A stretch of 64,000 bases of DNA from DATHBD01 sp035296325 (lineage in GTDB: Bacteria; Actinomycetota; Actinomycetes; Mycobacteriales; Micromonosporaceae). Position numbers and translations under genes: made by a program. Under the pieces are notes generated by a model. That model was not told the DNA's origin. It saw only the letters and a list, made by a program, of their open reading frames with translations, and searched no databases. The DNA lies in the NCBI GenBank assembly GCA_035296325.1, contig DATHBD010000051.1, positions 248,001-312,000 of the forward strand, in the 5' to 3' direction. Positions 24,910 through 33,019 of the stretch are shown here, in pieces. How positions within the stretch are numbered: position 1 is the stretch's first letter; every line of letters starts with the position of its first letter.

Positions 24910-26850
24910 ATGGTTGCCGCCCGTCCCCGCCCTCCCGTCCCCGACGCGGTCCGCCCGCGCCCCGTCCGCCTGTCGGCCGGGCTGCTGGCCCTCGTGCTGG
25001 CAGCCGCGCTGTCGGGCTGTTCGCTCTTCGGTGAGGGACCGGACAAGGCGCTTCAGGCCTTCCTGACCGGGTGGCAGTCCGGGAAGCTGGGCGGGCTGGA
25101 CCTGCTCGATCCCGACGGCCGGCCGCTCGCCGGCGACGCCGCGCAGACCCAACTCACGCAGTACGAGGGGGACCTCGCGGTGGCTCGGCCGAAGCTGGCC
25201 GTGCAGGGCAAGCCCAAGACCGAGGACGACAACGCCTCCGCCACGGTGGCCGTTGCGTGGCCCATCGTCGAGGGCGTGACCTGGGAATACACCACGACAG
25301 TGCGGCTACGTAAGGGCGAGCAGTGGCGGGCGTTCTTCGGGCCGGCCACCGTGCACCCCGACCTGCGCAGCACGGACAAGTTCGCGGTCAAGCGCACGGC
25401 GGCCGAGCGCGGCGCCGTGCTCGACGGCGCCGGCCAGCCGCTGGTGACCAAACGGCCGGTGGTGGTGGTGGGTCTGGAGCCCAGGCGGGTGAAGAACATC
25501 GAGGCCGAGATCAAGCAGTTCGGGGACGCCATCAAGGCCGCTGGCGTGGATGTGACCAAGGAACTCACCGAGTTGCCGGCCCAGGTCGGGAAGGCGAAGC
25601 CGGATGCGTTCGTCACGATCGTCACGCTGCGCCAGGAGGCCTACACGCCGATCGCCGCCCGGATCAAAGCCATTCCCAGCAATGCCACCCGCACCGAGTC
25701 GCAGGCGCTGGCGCCCAGCCGGGTCTTCGCGCGGGCGCTGCTCGGCCACTCCGGCGAGGTCACCAAGGAGATCATGGACAAGAACCCGGGCAAGTACCGG
25801 GTCGGTGACGTGGTCGGCCTGTCCGGGCTGCAGCAGCAGTACGACACCGGGCTGCGGGGTAAGGGCGGCATCTCGGTGGTGATCCCCGCCGCGCAGGGCG
25901 CCAGCCCGAAGACGCTGTTCTCGACCGACCCGGTGGCCGGCACGCCGATCAGGACGACCCTGGACGTGGCGACCCAGAACGCGGCCGACGAGGTCCTCGC
26001 GACCGAGACGCGCCGGTCCGCGATCGTCGCCGTCCGGGTGTCCGACGGTGCTGTGCTCGCCGTCGCCAACGGCCCCGGCCCGGCCGCGGTCAACCTCGCG
26101 CTCACCGGGCAGGTGCCGCCCGGGTCGACCTTCAAGGCGGTCACCGCGCTGGCGCTGCTGGACAACGGGTCGGTCACCCCGAGCACGCCGGTCGACTGCC
26201 CCAAGACGCTCACCATCGAGGGCCAGCCATTCAAGAACGCCGAGGACATGGTGCTCAACACCGTGCCGTTCGAGGTGAACTTCGCGAAGTCCTGCAACAC
26301 GGCGTTCGTGTCACTCGCGCCGAAGCTGGGCAGCGACGGGCTGGCGAAGACCGCGCAGACACTGGGCGTCGGCGTGCCGTGGGATCTCGGTACGGACGTC
26401 AACACCGGGAGCGTGGCCACCGGTGGCTCGGCGGCCGACCAGGCGGCCGCGGCATTCGGCCAGGGAAAGACGACGGTATCGCCGATCGTGCTCGCCGCTG
26501 CCTCCGCCGCGATCGCCCGCGGCCAGTGGAAGCAGCCGCGCCTCGTCACCGAGCCGGCCCCGGCGAAGGTCGCTCCGGACGGGCCGGCGCTGAAGCAGAC
26601 CTCACTCGACGCACTGCGGCCGATGATGCGCAAGGTGGTCACGGAGGGCACCGCCAGCCCGCTGAAGGCAGTCGCGGGGCTGCACGGCAAGACCGGCACC
26701 GCGGAGTACGACAACGATGTGACGCACACCCACTCCTGGTTCATGGGGTACCGCAACGACATCGCGTTCGCCGTGTTCGTCGAGAACGGCGGCCTGAGCA
26801 CGGAGACCGCCGTTCCGCTGGCCGGCAGATTCTTCGCCAAGCTCGGCTAG
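24910..26850 (+). CDS. Lipoprotein class B penicillin-binding protein (MecA-N/transpeptidase)
   Basis: The protein has 646 residues. A lipoprotein signal peptide ends in LAAALSGC, with the lipid-bearing Cys37. An NTF2-like MecA-N domain follows (about 45-160, DKALQAFLTGWQSG). A PBP dimer domain comes next, then the transpeptidase with PPGSTFK (Ser406), SCN (461) and KTGTAEY (594). It cross-links peptidoglycan outside the membrane and resembles the MecA/PbpA-like low-affinity group. The start ATG 24910 gives a perfect signal peptide; upstream in-frame codons run into gdh. The gene is followed at 28 bp by one copy of the 57-bp element. Confidence 0.93.
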   Translation: MVAARPRPPVPDAVRPRPVRLSAGLLALVLAAALSGCSLFGEGPDKALQAFLTGWQSGKLGGLDLLDPDGRPLAGDAAQTQLTQYEGDLAVARPKLAVQGKPKTEDDNASATVAVAWPIVEGVTWEYTTTVRLRKGEQWRAFFGPATVHPDLRSTDKFAVKRTAAERGAVLDGAGQPLVTKRPVVVVGLEPRRVKNIEAEIKQFGDAIKAAGVDVTKELTELPAQVGKAKPDAFVTIVTLRQEAYTPIAARIKAIPSNATRTESQALAPSRVFARALLGHSGEVTKEIMDKNPGKYRVGDVVGLSGLQQQYDTGLRGKGGISVVIPAAQGASPKTLFSTDPVAGTPIRTTLDVATQNAADEVLATETRRSAIVAVRVSDGAVLAVANGPGPAAVNLALTGQVPPGSTFKAVTALALLDNGSVTPSTPVDCPKTLTIEGQPFKNAEDMVLNTVPFEVNFAKSCNTAFVSLAPKLGSDGLAKTAQTLGVGVPWDLGTDVNTGSVATGGSAADQAAAAFGQGKTTVSPIVLAAASAAIARGQWKQPRLVTEPAPAKVAPDGPALKQTSLDALRPMMRKVVTEGTASPLKAVAGLHGKTGTAEYDNDVTHTHSWFMGYRNDIAFAVFVENGGLSTETAVPLAGRFFAKLG

Positions 26851-26878
26851 CTCGGCCGGGAGCGCCGTCGTGTCTCGG

Positions 26879-26935
26879 TGACATGTGGGAGAAGCACCGA
26901 ATGGCGGCGTCATTACGTGCGTGGGGCGCATACCG
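26879..26935 (+). repeat. 57-bp dispersed element, copy A (degenerate)
   Basis: It begins TGACATGTG, has the internal match CACCGAATG, and is 57 bp long if ended at CGCATACCG. The left end and core agree with copies at 31922 and 49909; the right inverted end is decayed. It starts 28 bp after the PBP stop, in that gene's orientation. The rest of the 254-bp gap 26851-27104 shows no recognisable feature. Confidence 0.6.
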
Positions 26936-27104
26936 TGGGGGCGGTCCGGCGTGTCGCGCCGGCGTGTCGAGGCGGCGGCTCGATGGGCCATGCCCGCGAT
27001 GCCACATCGGGGAGCGTCAAGGCGGTTCCCGCGACCCGATGACTCCCCGCTGACACTGCCTCCCACATCGACCCCTCACCCTGTTTTCGACCAGATCTCG
27101 ACGG

Positions 27105-28313
27105 CTACCCGTCAACCTCTGCGATACGGGGCGGCGCCGTCAGGGCCGCCTGGTCAGCCGGGCTGCGGGCGGCGGGAATCCTGTCGACGACATCGGCCGG
27201 CGTGCGGGACACCACCGGCGCTTCGTCCCGCAGCCGATCGGTTGCCCCGACCGGTCCCCGGTCCATCGGCTCGGACGGTCGCGCCTCGGACGGTCGCGCC
27301 TCGGACGGTCGCGGCTCGGACAGCTCGGACGGCTCGGACGGCTCGGACGGCTCGGACGGCCGCGGCTCGGACGGCTCGACGGGCCGCCGCTCGGACGGCT
27401 CGACTGTGATCAGCGACGCGAGCGCGGCGGCGAGCGTCTCCGTGAGCTCCCGCGCATACACCCCGTCCGGGTCATAGTCCGGGTCGAAGACGGTGAGTTC
27501 CAGGCCGAGGCACTGTGGACCGGCCACCAGCCCCGCCAGTAGCAGCTCCAATTCCGCGTACGCGATGCCGCCGGCGTCCGGGGCGTCCACCGCCGGCATG
27601 ACCGCCGGGTCGAGCACGTCGACGTCGACGTGCACCCAGTAGCCGTGGCACTCGGCGAGCTGGGCTCGCGCCCACTGGGCCGTCCGGGCGGCGCCGACCG
27701 ACCGCAACTCCGGCACGGCCCGGTGGGCGATCCCCGCGGCCCGCAGATCGAGGCCGTACTCGTCGCGGGACCGGATGCCGAGCAGCACCACGTCGCTGTC
27801 GCGAAAGTATGGCCGGAGGTGGTCGATGCCGGCCAACTCGGCGTCCCCCCGCCCGGTGACCAGGGCGAGGCATTCCCCGGCGGCGGCACCGACGTAGGAG
27901 GCGTTGCCCGGGTGCCGGAAGTCGGAGTGCCCGTCGACGTACACCAGCCCCACGCGCCGGTCCAGGGTCGACGCGTGCCGGCGCATCGCCAGGCCGGCGC
28001 CGAGCACCACCGAGCAGTCGCCACCGAGCACCACCGGAAACTCGCCGGCGCCGATGATCGATCCGATCCGGTCGGCGAGATGACGGGTGTACCGGGCGAT
28101 CTCGCCGGCGTGCGCCACCCCGTCGCCCGGACGCCAGTCCCCCACGTCGTACCGCGGTGGGGTCAGGCAGCCCGCATCGCGGGCCCGCAGCCGGCCGAGC
28201 AGCCCCTGGTCGCGCAGTGCGCCGGGCGCCTTGGCGCAGCCCGGCACCGAGGTCGGGGTGGGCGGGCGCAACCCCAGGTTCGTCGGCGCGTCGAGGACGG
28301 CTATCCGGCGCAT
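27105..28313 (-). CDS. Arginase/agmatinase-family ureohydrolase with repetitive C-terminal tail
   Basis: The protein has 402 residues. The ureohydrolase fold spans about residues 1-303. Metal-site motifs are VVLGGDCSVV (residues 98-102; the usual GGDHS His is Cys100), VDGHSD (Asp127, His129, Asp131) and HVDVDVLDP (Asp230, Asp232). A two-metal centre hydrolysing a guanidino or similar C-N bond is expected; the substrate is unknown and the Cys is unusual. Residues 304-402 are Pro/Ser/Glu repeats, probably disordered, encoded by a DNA tandem array. The gene lies 9 bp after the thioredoxin gene, so they are probably cotranscribed. Confidence 0.82.
   Translation of the reverse strand: MRRIAVLDAPTNLGLRPPTPTSVPGCAKAPGALRDQGLLGRLRARDAGCLTPPRYDVGDWRPGDGVAHAGEIARYTRHLADRIGSIIGAGEFPVVLGGDCSVVLGAGLAMRRHASTLDRRVGLVYVDGHSDFRHPGNASYVGAAAGECLALVTGRGDAELAGIDHLRPYFRDSDVVLLGIRSRDEYGLDLRAAGIAHRAVPELRSVGAARTAQWARAQLAECHGYWVHVDVDVLDPAVMPAVDAPDAGGIAYAELELLLAGLVAGPQCLGLELTVFDPDYDPDGVYARELTETLAAALASLITVEPSERRPVEPSEPRPSEPSEPSEPSELSEPRPSEARPSEARPSEPMDRGPVGATDRLRDEAPVVSRTPADVVDRIPAARSPADQAALTAPPRIAEVDG
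27270..27404. repeat. Tandem repeat array in the 3' part of the ureohydrolase gene
   Basis: On the plus strand there are three copies of CTCGGACGGTCGCGC (15 bp), then about five copies of the 9-bp unit CTCGGACGG and several decayed units. All unit lengths are multiples of three, so the frame is kept and the protein gains Pro-Ser-Glu repeats. There are no unique spacers, which rules out a CRISPR. Confidence 0.85.
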
Positions 28314-28322
28314 GCGCGCGGT

Positions 28323-29267
28323 CTAGAAGAGCGCGTTCGCGAGCGAGCGCCGGGCGGCGGCGACTGCCGGATCGTCCGGGCTTGCCATGGTGAACAGGGA
28401 GATGAGATGCCGGCGAACGGCTTCCCGCTCCTCCCCGCTGGTGCTGCGCACCAGTTCGACCAGCCGGGCGTACGCCCGCGGCGCGTCGCCGGAGAGGACC
28501 TCGACGTCGGCGGCGAGGGACTGCACCGCGACGTCACCCGGCGCGTCCGCAGCCGCCCGCAGCGCCGCATCCAGGTCCACTCCCGAGGTCCGCCGCAGCA
28601 GTGCGACCTGGGCCAGACCCGACTCCGCGATCGCATCGGCCGGCGCGTCGGACAGAATTCTGCGGTACGCCGCCTCCGCCGCGTCGAGATCACCGTCGGC
28701 CAGCGCGTCGTCGGCCGCGGCAAGCCGCGGGTCCTCCGGCGGTGGCGGCGCCTCGACGCCGGCGGCTTTGACCACCGCGCCGATCCACTGGCGCAGCTGC
28801 GACTCCGGGATGACGCCGTTGAAGGCGTCCACCGGCTGCCCGCCGACGATGGCGTACACCAGCGGAATGCTCTGGATGCGGAACATCTGGGCGAGCCGCT
28901 GGTTGGCCTCGATGTCGACCTTGGCAAGCACCCAGGTGCCGCCGGCCTCGACGGCGAGCTGCTCCAGGACCGGGGACAGCTGCTTGCACGGCTGGCACCA
29001 CTCGGCCCAGAAGTCGACCACCACAGGGGTGTGCATCGACCGTTCCAGCACCTCGGTCTGGAACGTGGCTTCGCTGACGTCGATCACCACAGCGCCCGCG
29101 CCTCCACCGGCTGCCGGCCCGGGCACGGCCGAGGCCGGGCCGGGTGATCCGGGGCCGGGTGATCCTGGCCCGGCGGGCTCGGTGGTGGTGCTGCTGCTCG
29201 CACGCAGTGCGCCGAGATCGACGGCACCGCGGGTGAAAATCGATGGTGTGCGGCGTGGGTCGCTCAT
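28323..29267 (-). CDS. Thioredoxin-domain protein with TPR-like C-terminus (CnoX/YbbN type)
   Basis: The protein has 314 residues. A Pro/Gly-rich disordered N-terminus (about 30-58) leads into a thioredoxin domain with the active site WAEWCQPCKQL (Cys91, Cys94) and the cis-Pro IQSIPLVYAIVGG. A helical tetratricopeptide-like region from about residue 185 (ALADGDLDAAEAAYRRIL) matches the chaperedoxin YbbN/CnoX layout. A redox or holdase role for cytosolic proteins is expected. The gene is upstream of the ureohydrolase (9-bp gap) and downstream of icmA by 91 bp. Confidence 0.9.
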   Translation of the reverse strand: MSDPRRTPSIFTRGAVDLGALRASSSTTTEPAGPGSPGPGSPGPASAVPGPAAGGGAGAVVIDVSEATFQTEVLERSMHTPVVVDFWAEWCQPCKQLSPVLEQLAVEAGGTWVLAKVDIEANQRLAQMFRIQSIPLVYAIVGGQPVDAFNGVIPESQLRQWIGAVVKAAGVEAPPPPEDPRLAAADDALADGDLDAAEAAYRRILSDAPADAIAESGLAQVALLRRTSGVDLDAALRAAADAPGDVAVQSLAADVEVLSGDAPRAYARLVELVRSTSGEEREAVRRHLISLFTMASPDDPAVAAARRSLANALF

Positions 29268-29358
29268 GGTTGCCTAGTCTGTCACGACCCGCCGCCGCCA
29301 TGCGTGCGGCGATGCCGAGCCACGCGACTCGGCGTCAGGCAGGGCCGCGGGCCGGCCG

Positions 29359-31032
29359 TCAGAAGCGGGCCGGCTCCCGGTAGCCGCCCCACTCCGCCCG
29401 CAGGGAGTCGCAGATCTCGCCGAGGCTGGCCTCCGCCCGCGCCGCATCCAGCATCGCCGGGATCATGTTCGCGCCGGTACGGGCCGCGGCCACCATCGCG
29501 CCCAGCGCCGCGGCGACCGCCCCGGCGTCCCGGCCGGCCCGGCGCCGAGCGAGCACCCCGCGCTGCTCCGTCTCGACCTCGGTGGAGATCCGCAGCACCT
29601 CCAGCTCCCGGGTGATCGTCTCGGTGTGGCAGTTGACCCCGACGATCTTCTTGTCGCCCTTCTCCACCGCCTGCTGATAGGCGAAGGCGCTGTCGGCGAT
29701 CTGCGCGGTGAACCAGCCGTCCTCGATGCCCCGCAGGATGCCCGAGGTCATGGTGGAATCGTGGCCCATGTCGCGGATCCGGGTGAAGATCGCCTCAGCC
29801 TCGGCCTCGATCCGATCGGTGAGCGCCTCGACGTACCAGGAGCCGCCGAGCGGGTCCGCCACGTTGGCCACCCCGGTCTCCTCCATCAGCACCAGTTGGG
29901 TTCGCAGCGCGATTTCGGCCGCCGAGTCGGTGGGCAGCGCCAGCGTCTCGTCCAGTGCATTCGTGTGCAGGGAGTTGGTGCCGCCGAGCACGGCGGCGAG
30001 CGCCTGCACCGCGGTGCGCACCACGTTGTTGTACGGCTGCTGGGCGGTCAGCGACACCCCGGCGGTCTGGGTGTGGAACCGCAGCCACAGCGCGCGCTCA
30101 CTCCTCGCGCCGTACACCTCGCGTAGCCAGCGCGCCCAGATCCGCCGGGCCGCCCGGAACTTCGCGATCTCCTCGAAGAAGTCCAGGTGGGCGTCGAAGA
30201 AGAAGGAGAGCCCGGGAGCGAACACGTCGACGTCCAGGCCACGGCTCTGCCCGAGTTCGACGTAGCCGAACCCGTCGGCGAGGGTGAACGCCAGCTCCTG
30301 CGCGGCCGTCGAGCCGGCCTCCCGAATGTGGTACCCGGACACCGACAGGGGCTTGTACCGCGGGATGTGCTCGGCGCAGTACTCCATCAGGTCACCGATC
30401 AGGCGCAGGTGCGGCTCGGGTGGGAAGAGCCACTCCTTCTGCGCGATGTACTCCTTGAATATGTCGGTCTGCAGCGTGCCGTCCAGCGCCGACAGATCCG
30501 CCCCCTGCCGTTCCGCCGCCACGAGGTACATGCAGAAGATCGGCACCGCCGGACCGGAGATGGTCATCGAGGTGGTGACCTCGGCCAGTGGAATGTCGTC
30601 GAAGAGCACGTCCATGTCGGCCGCCGTGTCGATGGCGACGCCGCAGTGCCCGACCTCACCCAGGGCCTGCGCGTCGTCGGAGTCGCGACCCATGAGCGTG
30701 GGCATGTCGAACGCCACGGACAGCCCGCCGCCGCCGGCGCGCAGCAGCATCTTGTACCGCTCGTTGGTCTGCCGCGCGTTGCCGAACCCGGAGAACTGCC
30801 GCACGGTCCACGGCCGTCCGCGGTACCCGGTGGGGTACAGACCACGGGTGTACGGGTACTCCCCGGGCCACCCGATCCGCCCCATCCGGGGGTCGTCGTG
30901 CCCGGCCGGCGGTCCGTACACCGGGTCGACCGGGGTGCCGGAGAGCGTGCTGAAGTCCGCGTCGCGCTTGTGCGCCGCGTCGTAGCGCCGTTGCCAGCGC
31001 TCGCGACCGGCGGCGATCCCGTCGGCGTCCAT
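29359..31032 (-). CDS. icmA: Isobutyryl-CoA mutase, large (substrate-binding) subunit
   Basis: The protein has 557 residues: a TIM-barrel acyl-CoA mutase without the cobalamin-binding domain, so it needs a separate small subunit (not in this window). It interconverts isobutyryl-CoA and butyryl-CoA using adenosylcobalamin. Specificity residues fall exactly where isobutyryl-CoA mutase has them: Phe80 (WTVRQFSGFG) and Gln198 (KEYIAQKEWLFPP), where methylmalonyl-CoA mutase has Tyr and Arg. The N-terminus MDADGIAAGRERWQRRYDAA closely resembles Streptomyces IcmA as I remember it. A TAGTAT hexamer 6 nt before the ATG suggests a leaderless transcript. meaB lies three genes upstream. Confidence 0.9.
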   Translation of the reverse strand: MDADGIAAGRERWQRRYDAAHKRDADFSTLSGTPVDPVYGPPAGHDDPRMGRIGWPGEYPYTRGLYPTGYRGRPWTVRQFSGFGNARQTNERYKMLLRAGGGGLSVAFDMPTLMGRDSDDAQALGEVGHCGVAIDTAADMDVLFDDIPLAEVTTSMTISGPAVPIFCMYLVAAERQGADLSALDGTLQTDIFKEYIAQKEWLFPPEPHLRLIGDLMEYCAEHIPRYKPLSVSGYHIREAGSTAAQELAFTLADGFGYVELGQSRGLDVDVFAPGLSFFFDAHLDFFEEIAKFRAARRIWARWLREVYGARSERALWLRFHTQTAGVSLTAQQPYNNVVRTAVQALAAVLGGTNSLHTNALDETLALPTDSAAEIALRTQLVLMEETGVANVADPLGGSWYVEALTDRIEAEAEAIFTRIRDMGHDSTMTSGILRGIEDGWFTAQIADSAFAYQQAVEKGDKKIVGVNCHTETITRELEVLRISTEVETEQRGVLARRRAGRDAGAVAAALGAMVAAARTGANMIPAMLDAARAEASLGEICDSLRAEWGGYREPARF

Positions 31033-31038
31033 GCTCCG

Positions 31039-31044
31039 ATACTA
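31039..31044 (-). promoter_or_regulatory. Leaderless -10 hexamer of icmA
   Basis: On the minus strand TAGTAT is followed by CGGAGC and the ATG at 31032. The six intervening bases could also act as a weak Shine-Dalgarno, but they are too close to the start. It lies in the 33-bp gap behind the Asp23 gene. Confidence 0.5.
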
Positions 31045-31065
31045 GGGCGCCGAACTGAACGCTCG

Positions 31066-31800
31066 CTAAGCCAACGGCGATTCCGCGAACTGCTCGTCAT
31101 CGACGTGGATGTCGTCGACCACGATGTCCACCACCGTGACCTGCAGTTCGAGCATGCCTTCCAGCGCATCGACGACGTTTTCCCGGACCCCTTCGGTAAC
31201 CGCCCGCACCACCGCGCCGTACTCGACCACAAGCGCGATCCTGACCGTTGCGGTATTGCCGGTCAGCTTGACGCTGATGCCACGATCGGTGTCCCCGCCG
31301 GTCTCGCCCCGACCGGCCCGTTCCCGCATCGCCGTGAACCCGAGGGACACGTCCCCACCAAGGTCGTACACGCCCGGGATCTGTCGCACGGCGATCTCCA
31401 CGATCTTCTCGACAACCTCGTCCGTGATCGTGGTGCTCCCTCGGTCGGCACTCGACTCGCCGTTGTCGCGGAGCCGGTCGGTCCGCTGCCCCGCGGCCCG
31501 GCCGGAGGCCGGCTCGGACCGATCCCCGGTGCCGGCCCAGTCCGTCGGGTCACTGCGCTGCGCTCGGCCGGTCTGCTCCGTCGTGCCGACGGACTTCGCC
31601 GCACCGAGCCGCTCCGGCGTGCCGAGCCGCTCCGCAGACGCGAGCCGCTCCGCGGGCTCGGAGGTGAAGTCGGCGAGCCGGTCCTCTGCGCGGTGGCCGG
31701 TCTCGGGTTCGAGGTAGCGGTACATCGCGTCGCTGTGCATGCGGGGAGTCGGGATCCCCGCGGGAACGGCAACCGTGGGCCCTGCGACAGAATCCGACAT
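31066..31800 (-). CDS. Asp23/Gls24 family envelope stress response protein
   Basis: The protein has 244 residues from ATG 31800 behind GAGGAGAGG. The C-terminal 110 residues carry the Asp23 domain: VVEKIVEIAVRQIPGVYDL, then ISVKLTGNTATVRIALVVEYG, then VVDALEGMLELQVTVVDIVV. The first 125 residues are low-complexity, with repeated Glu/Arg/Ala-Ser units (AERLASAERLGTPERLGAA), unusual for the family. Asp23 proteins decorate the inner face of the envelope in Firmicutes; the role in actinobacteria is not settled. The gene sits between meaB and icmA without an obvious functional link. Confidence 0.85.
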   Translation of the reverse strand: MSDSVAGPTVAVPAGIPTPRMHSDAMYRYLEPETGHRAEDRLADFTSEPAERLASAERLGTPERLGAAKSVGTTEQTGRAQRSDPTDWAGTGDRSEPASGRAAGQRTDRLRDNGESSADRGSTTITDEVVEKIVEIAVRQIPGVYDLGGDVSLGFTAMRERAGRGETGGDTDRGISVKLTGNTATVRIALVVEYGAVVRAVTEGVRENVVDALEGMLELQVTVVDIVVDDIHVDDEQFAESPLA

Positions 31801-31921
31801 GGTGCCTCTCCTCGCTACTGATCGGACATCGACGAGCAGCACTCTACGACCCGACCCGCCCGGTCCGACGCCGCGGGCGGTACCGCAGCGACACGCCGCG
31901 CGACACGCCGGACGGGCTCCT

Positions 31922-31978
31922 CGACATGTGAGTTACGCACCTCACACCGCGCTCATTCGGTGTCTGGCTCACATGTCG
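31922..31978 (-). repeat. 57-bp dispersed element, copy B
   Basis: On the minus strand it runs from CGACATGTG (at 31978) through AGCCAGACACCGAATG to CACATGTCG (at 31922), with perfect 9-bp inverted ends, extendable to 10 bp. It begins 36 bp after the meaB stop, in meaB orientation. It lies in the 214-bp gap 31801-32014, which otherwise shows no recognisable feature. Confidence 0.75.
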
Positions 31979-32014
31979 ACGAAGCCGTGCCACCGCGCCC
32001 GGCCGGCCCGGCGC

Positions 32015-33019
32015 TCAGATGCCGTCCAGCAGGTGTGCCGCGGCGGCGTACGCGTCGATCTCACCAGCGGCCACCCGCTCCGCGAGGGCCGGCAGCGCCG
32101 CACCGCCGTCCAGCGCCGCGATCCGGGCGCGCACGGTGCCCAGGGCGATCGCCTCGACCTCGGCGGCGGCACGGTGTCGCCGCCGCGCGTCCAACTGGGC
32201 GTGCGACTCGAGCCAACCTCGGTGCTTGTCGATGGTGTCGACCAGGTCGTCGATCCCCTCGCCCCGGACGGCGACGGCCCGCAGCACGGCCGGCCGCCAG
32301 TACCCGGGCTCCCGCTCGCCGAGCGCGATCATGCCCTGGATGTCGTGGTACGTGGCGTCGACACCATCCCGGTCCGCCTTGTTGATCAGGAAGATGTCCG
32401 CGATCTCGAGGATCCCGGCCTTCACCGCCTGGATCGCGTCGCCCATGCCCGGCGCGAGCAGCACGACAGTGGTGTCCGCCACCGCCGCGATGTCGACCTC
32501 CGCCTGCCCCACGCCGACGGTCTCCACCAGCACGACGTCGCAGCCGGCGCCCTCCAGCACCCGGATCGCCTGCGGGGTGGCCGCCGCCAGTCCGCCGAGG
32601 TGCCCGCGCGACGACATCGACCTGATGTAGACGCCGGGGTCGGTCGCGTGATCCTGCATCCGGACCCGGTCGCCGAGGATCGCGCCTCCGCTGTACGGGC
32701 TGGACGGGTCCACGGCCAGGACGCCGACCCGGCGGCCGCCCGCGCGGTACGCCCGGACCAGCCCGTCCGTGGTGGTGGACTTGCCGACGCCGGGCGAGCC
32801 GGTGAGCCCCACGACGAGGGCGTGGCCGGAGTACGGCGCGAGGGCAGCGGCGAGCTGCGGCAGCGCCGGGTCACCCCGCTCCACCAGGCTGATCAGACGG
32901 GCGACCGCCCGGGTGTCGCCCTCGCGGGCGTACCGCACCAACAGCGGTACATCGGAGCTGCGCCGCAGCCCGGTCGCCGCCGACCCCGTCGTGGTGGGCG
33001 CTGCCGGCCCGTCGGTCAC
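32015..33019 (-). CDS. meaB: MeaB, G3E GTPase chaperone of adenosylcobalamin-dependent acyl-CoA mutase
   Basis: The protein has 334 residues from GTG 33019, which overlaps the thiolase stop by 4 bp (GTGA). The P-loop is GLTGSPGVGKSTTTDGL, the switch region VLAVDPSSPYSGGAILGDR, the Asp-x-x-Gly region VLVETVGVGQAEVD, and the base-recognition motif NKAD. It gates cofactor loading and removes damaged cobalamin from acyl-CoA mutases. The nearby IcmA is its probable client here, although a methylmalonyl-CoA mutase elsewhere is possible. It is one of three AdoCbl-related genes in the window, with icmA and pduO. Confidence 0.93.
   Translation of the reverse strand: MTDGPAAPTTTGSAATGLRRSSDVPLLVRYAREGDTRAVARLISLVERGDPALPQLAAALAPYSGHALVVGLTGSPGVGKSTTTDGLVRAYRAGGRRVGVLAVDPSSPYSGGAILGDRVRMQDHATDPGVYIRSMSSRGHLGGLAAATPQAIRVLEGAGCDVVLVETVGVGQAEVDIAAVADTTVVLLAPGMGDAIQAVKAGILEIADIFLINKADRDGVDATYHDIQGMIALGEREPGYWRPAVLRAVAVRGEGIDDLVDTIDKHRGWLESHAQLDARRRHRAAAEVEAIALGTVRARIAALDGGAALPALAERVAAGEIDAYAAAAHLLDGI

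Noticed and set aside
27270..27404. Repeat array considered as a CRISPR
   Set aside because: Units are adjacent, 9-15 bp, without spacers, in frame with a protein, and no cas genes are present.
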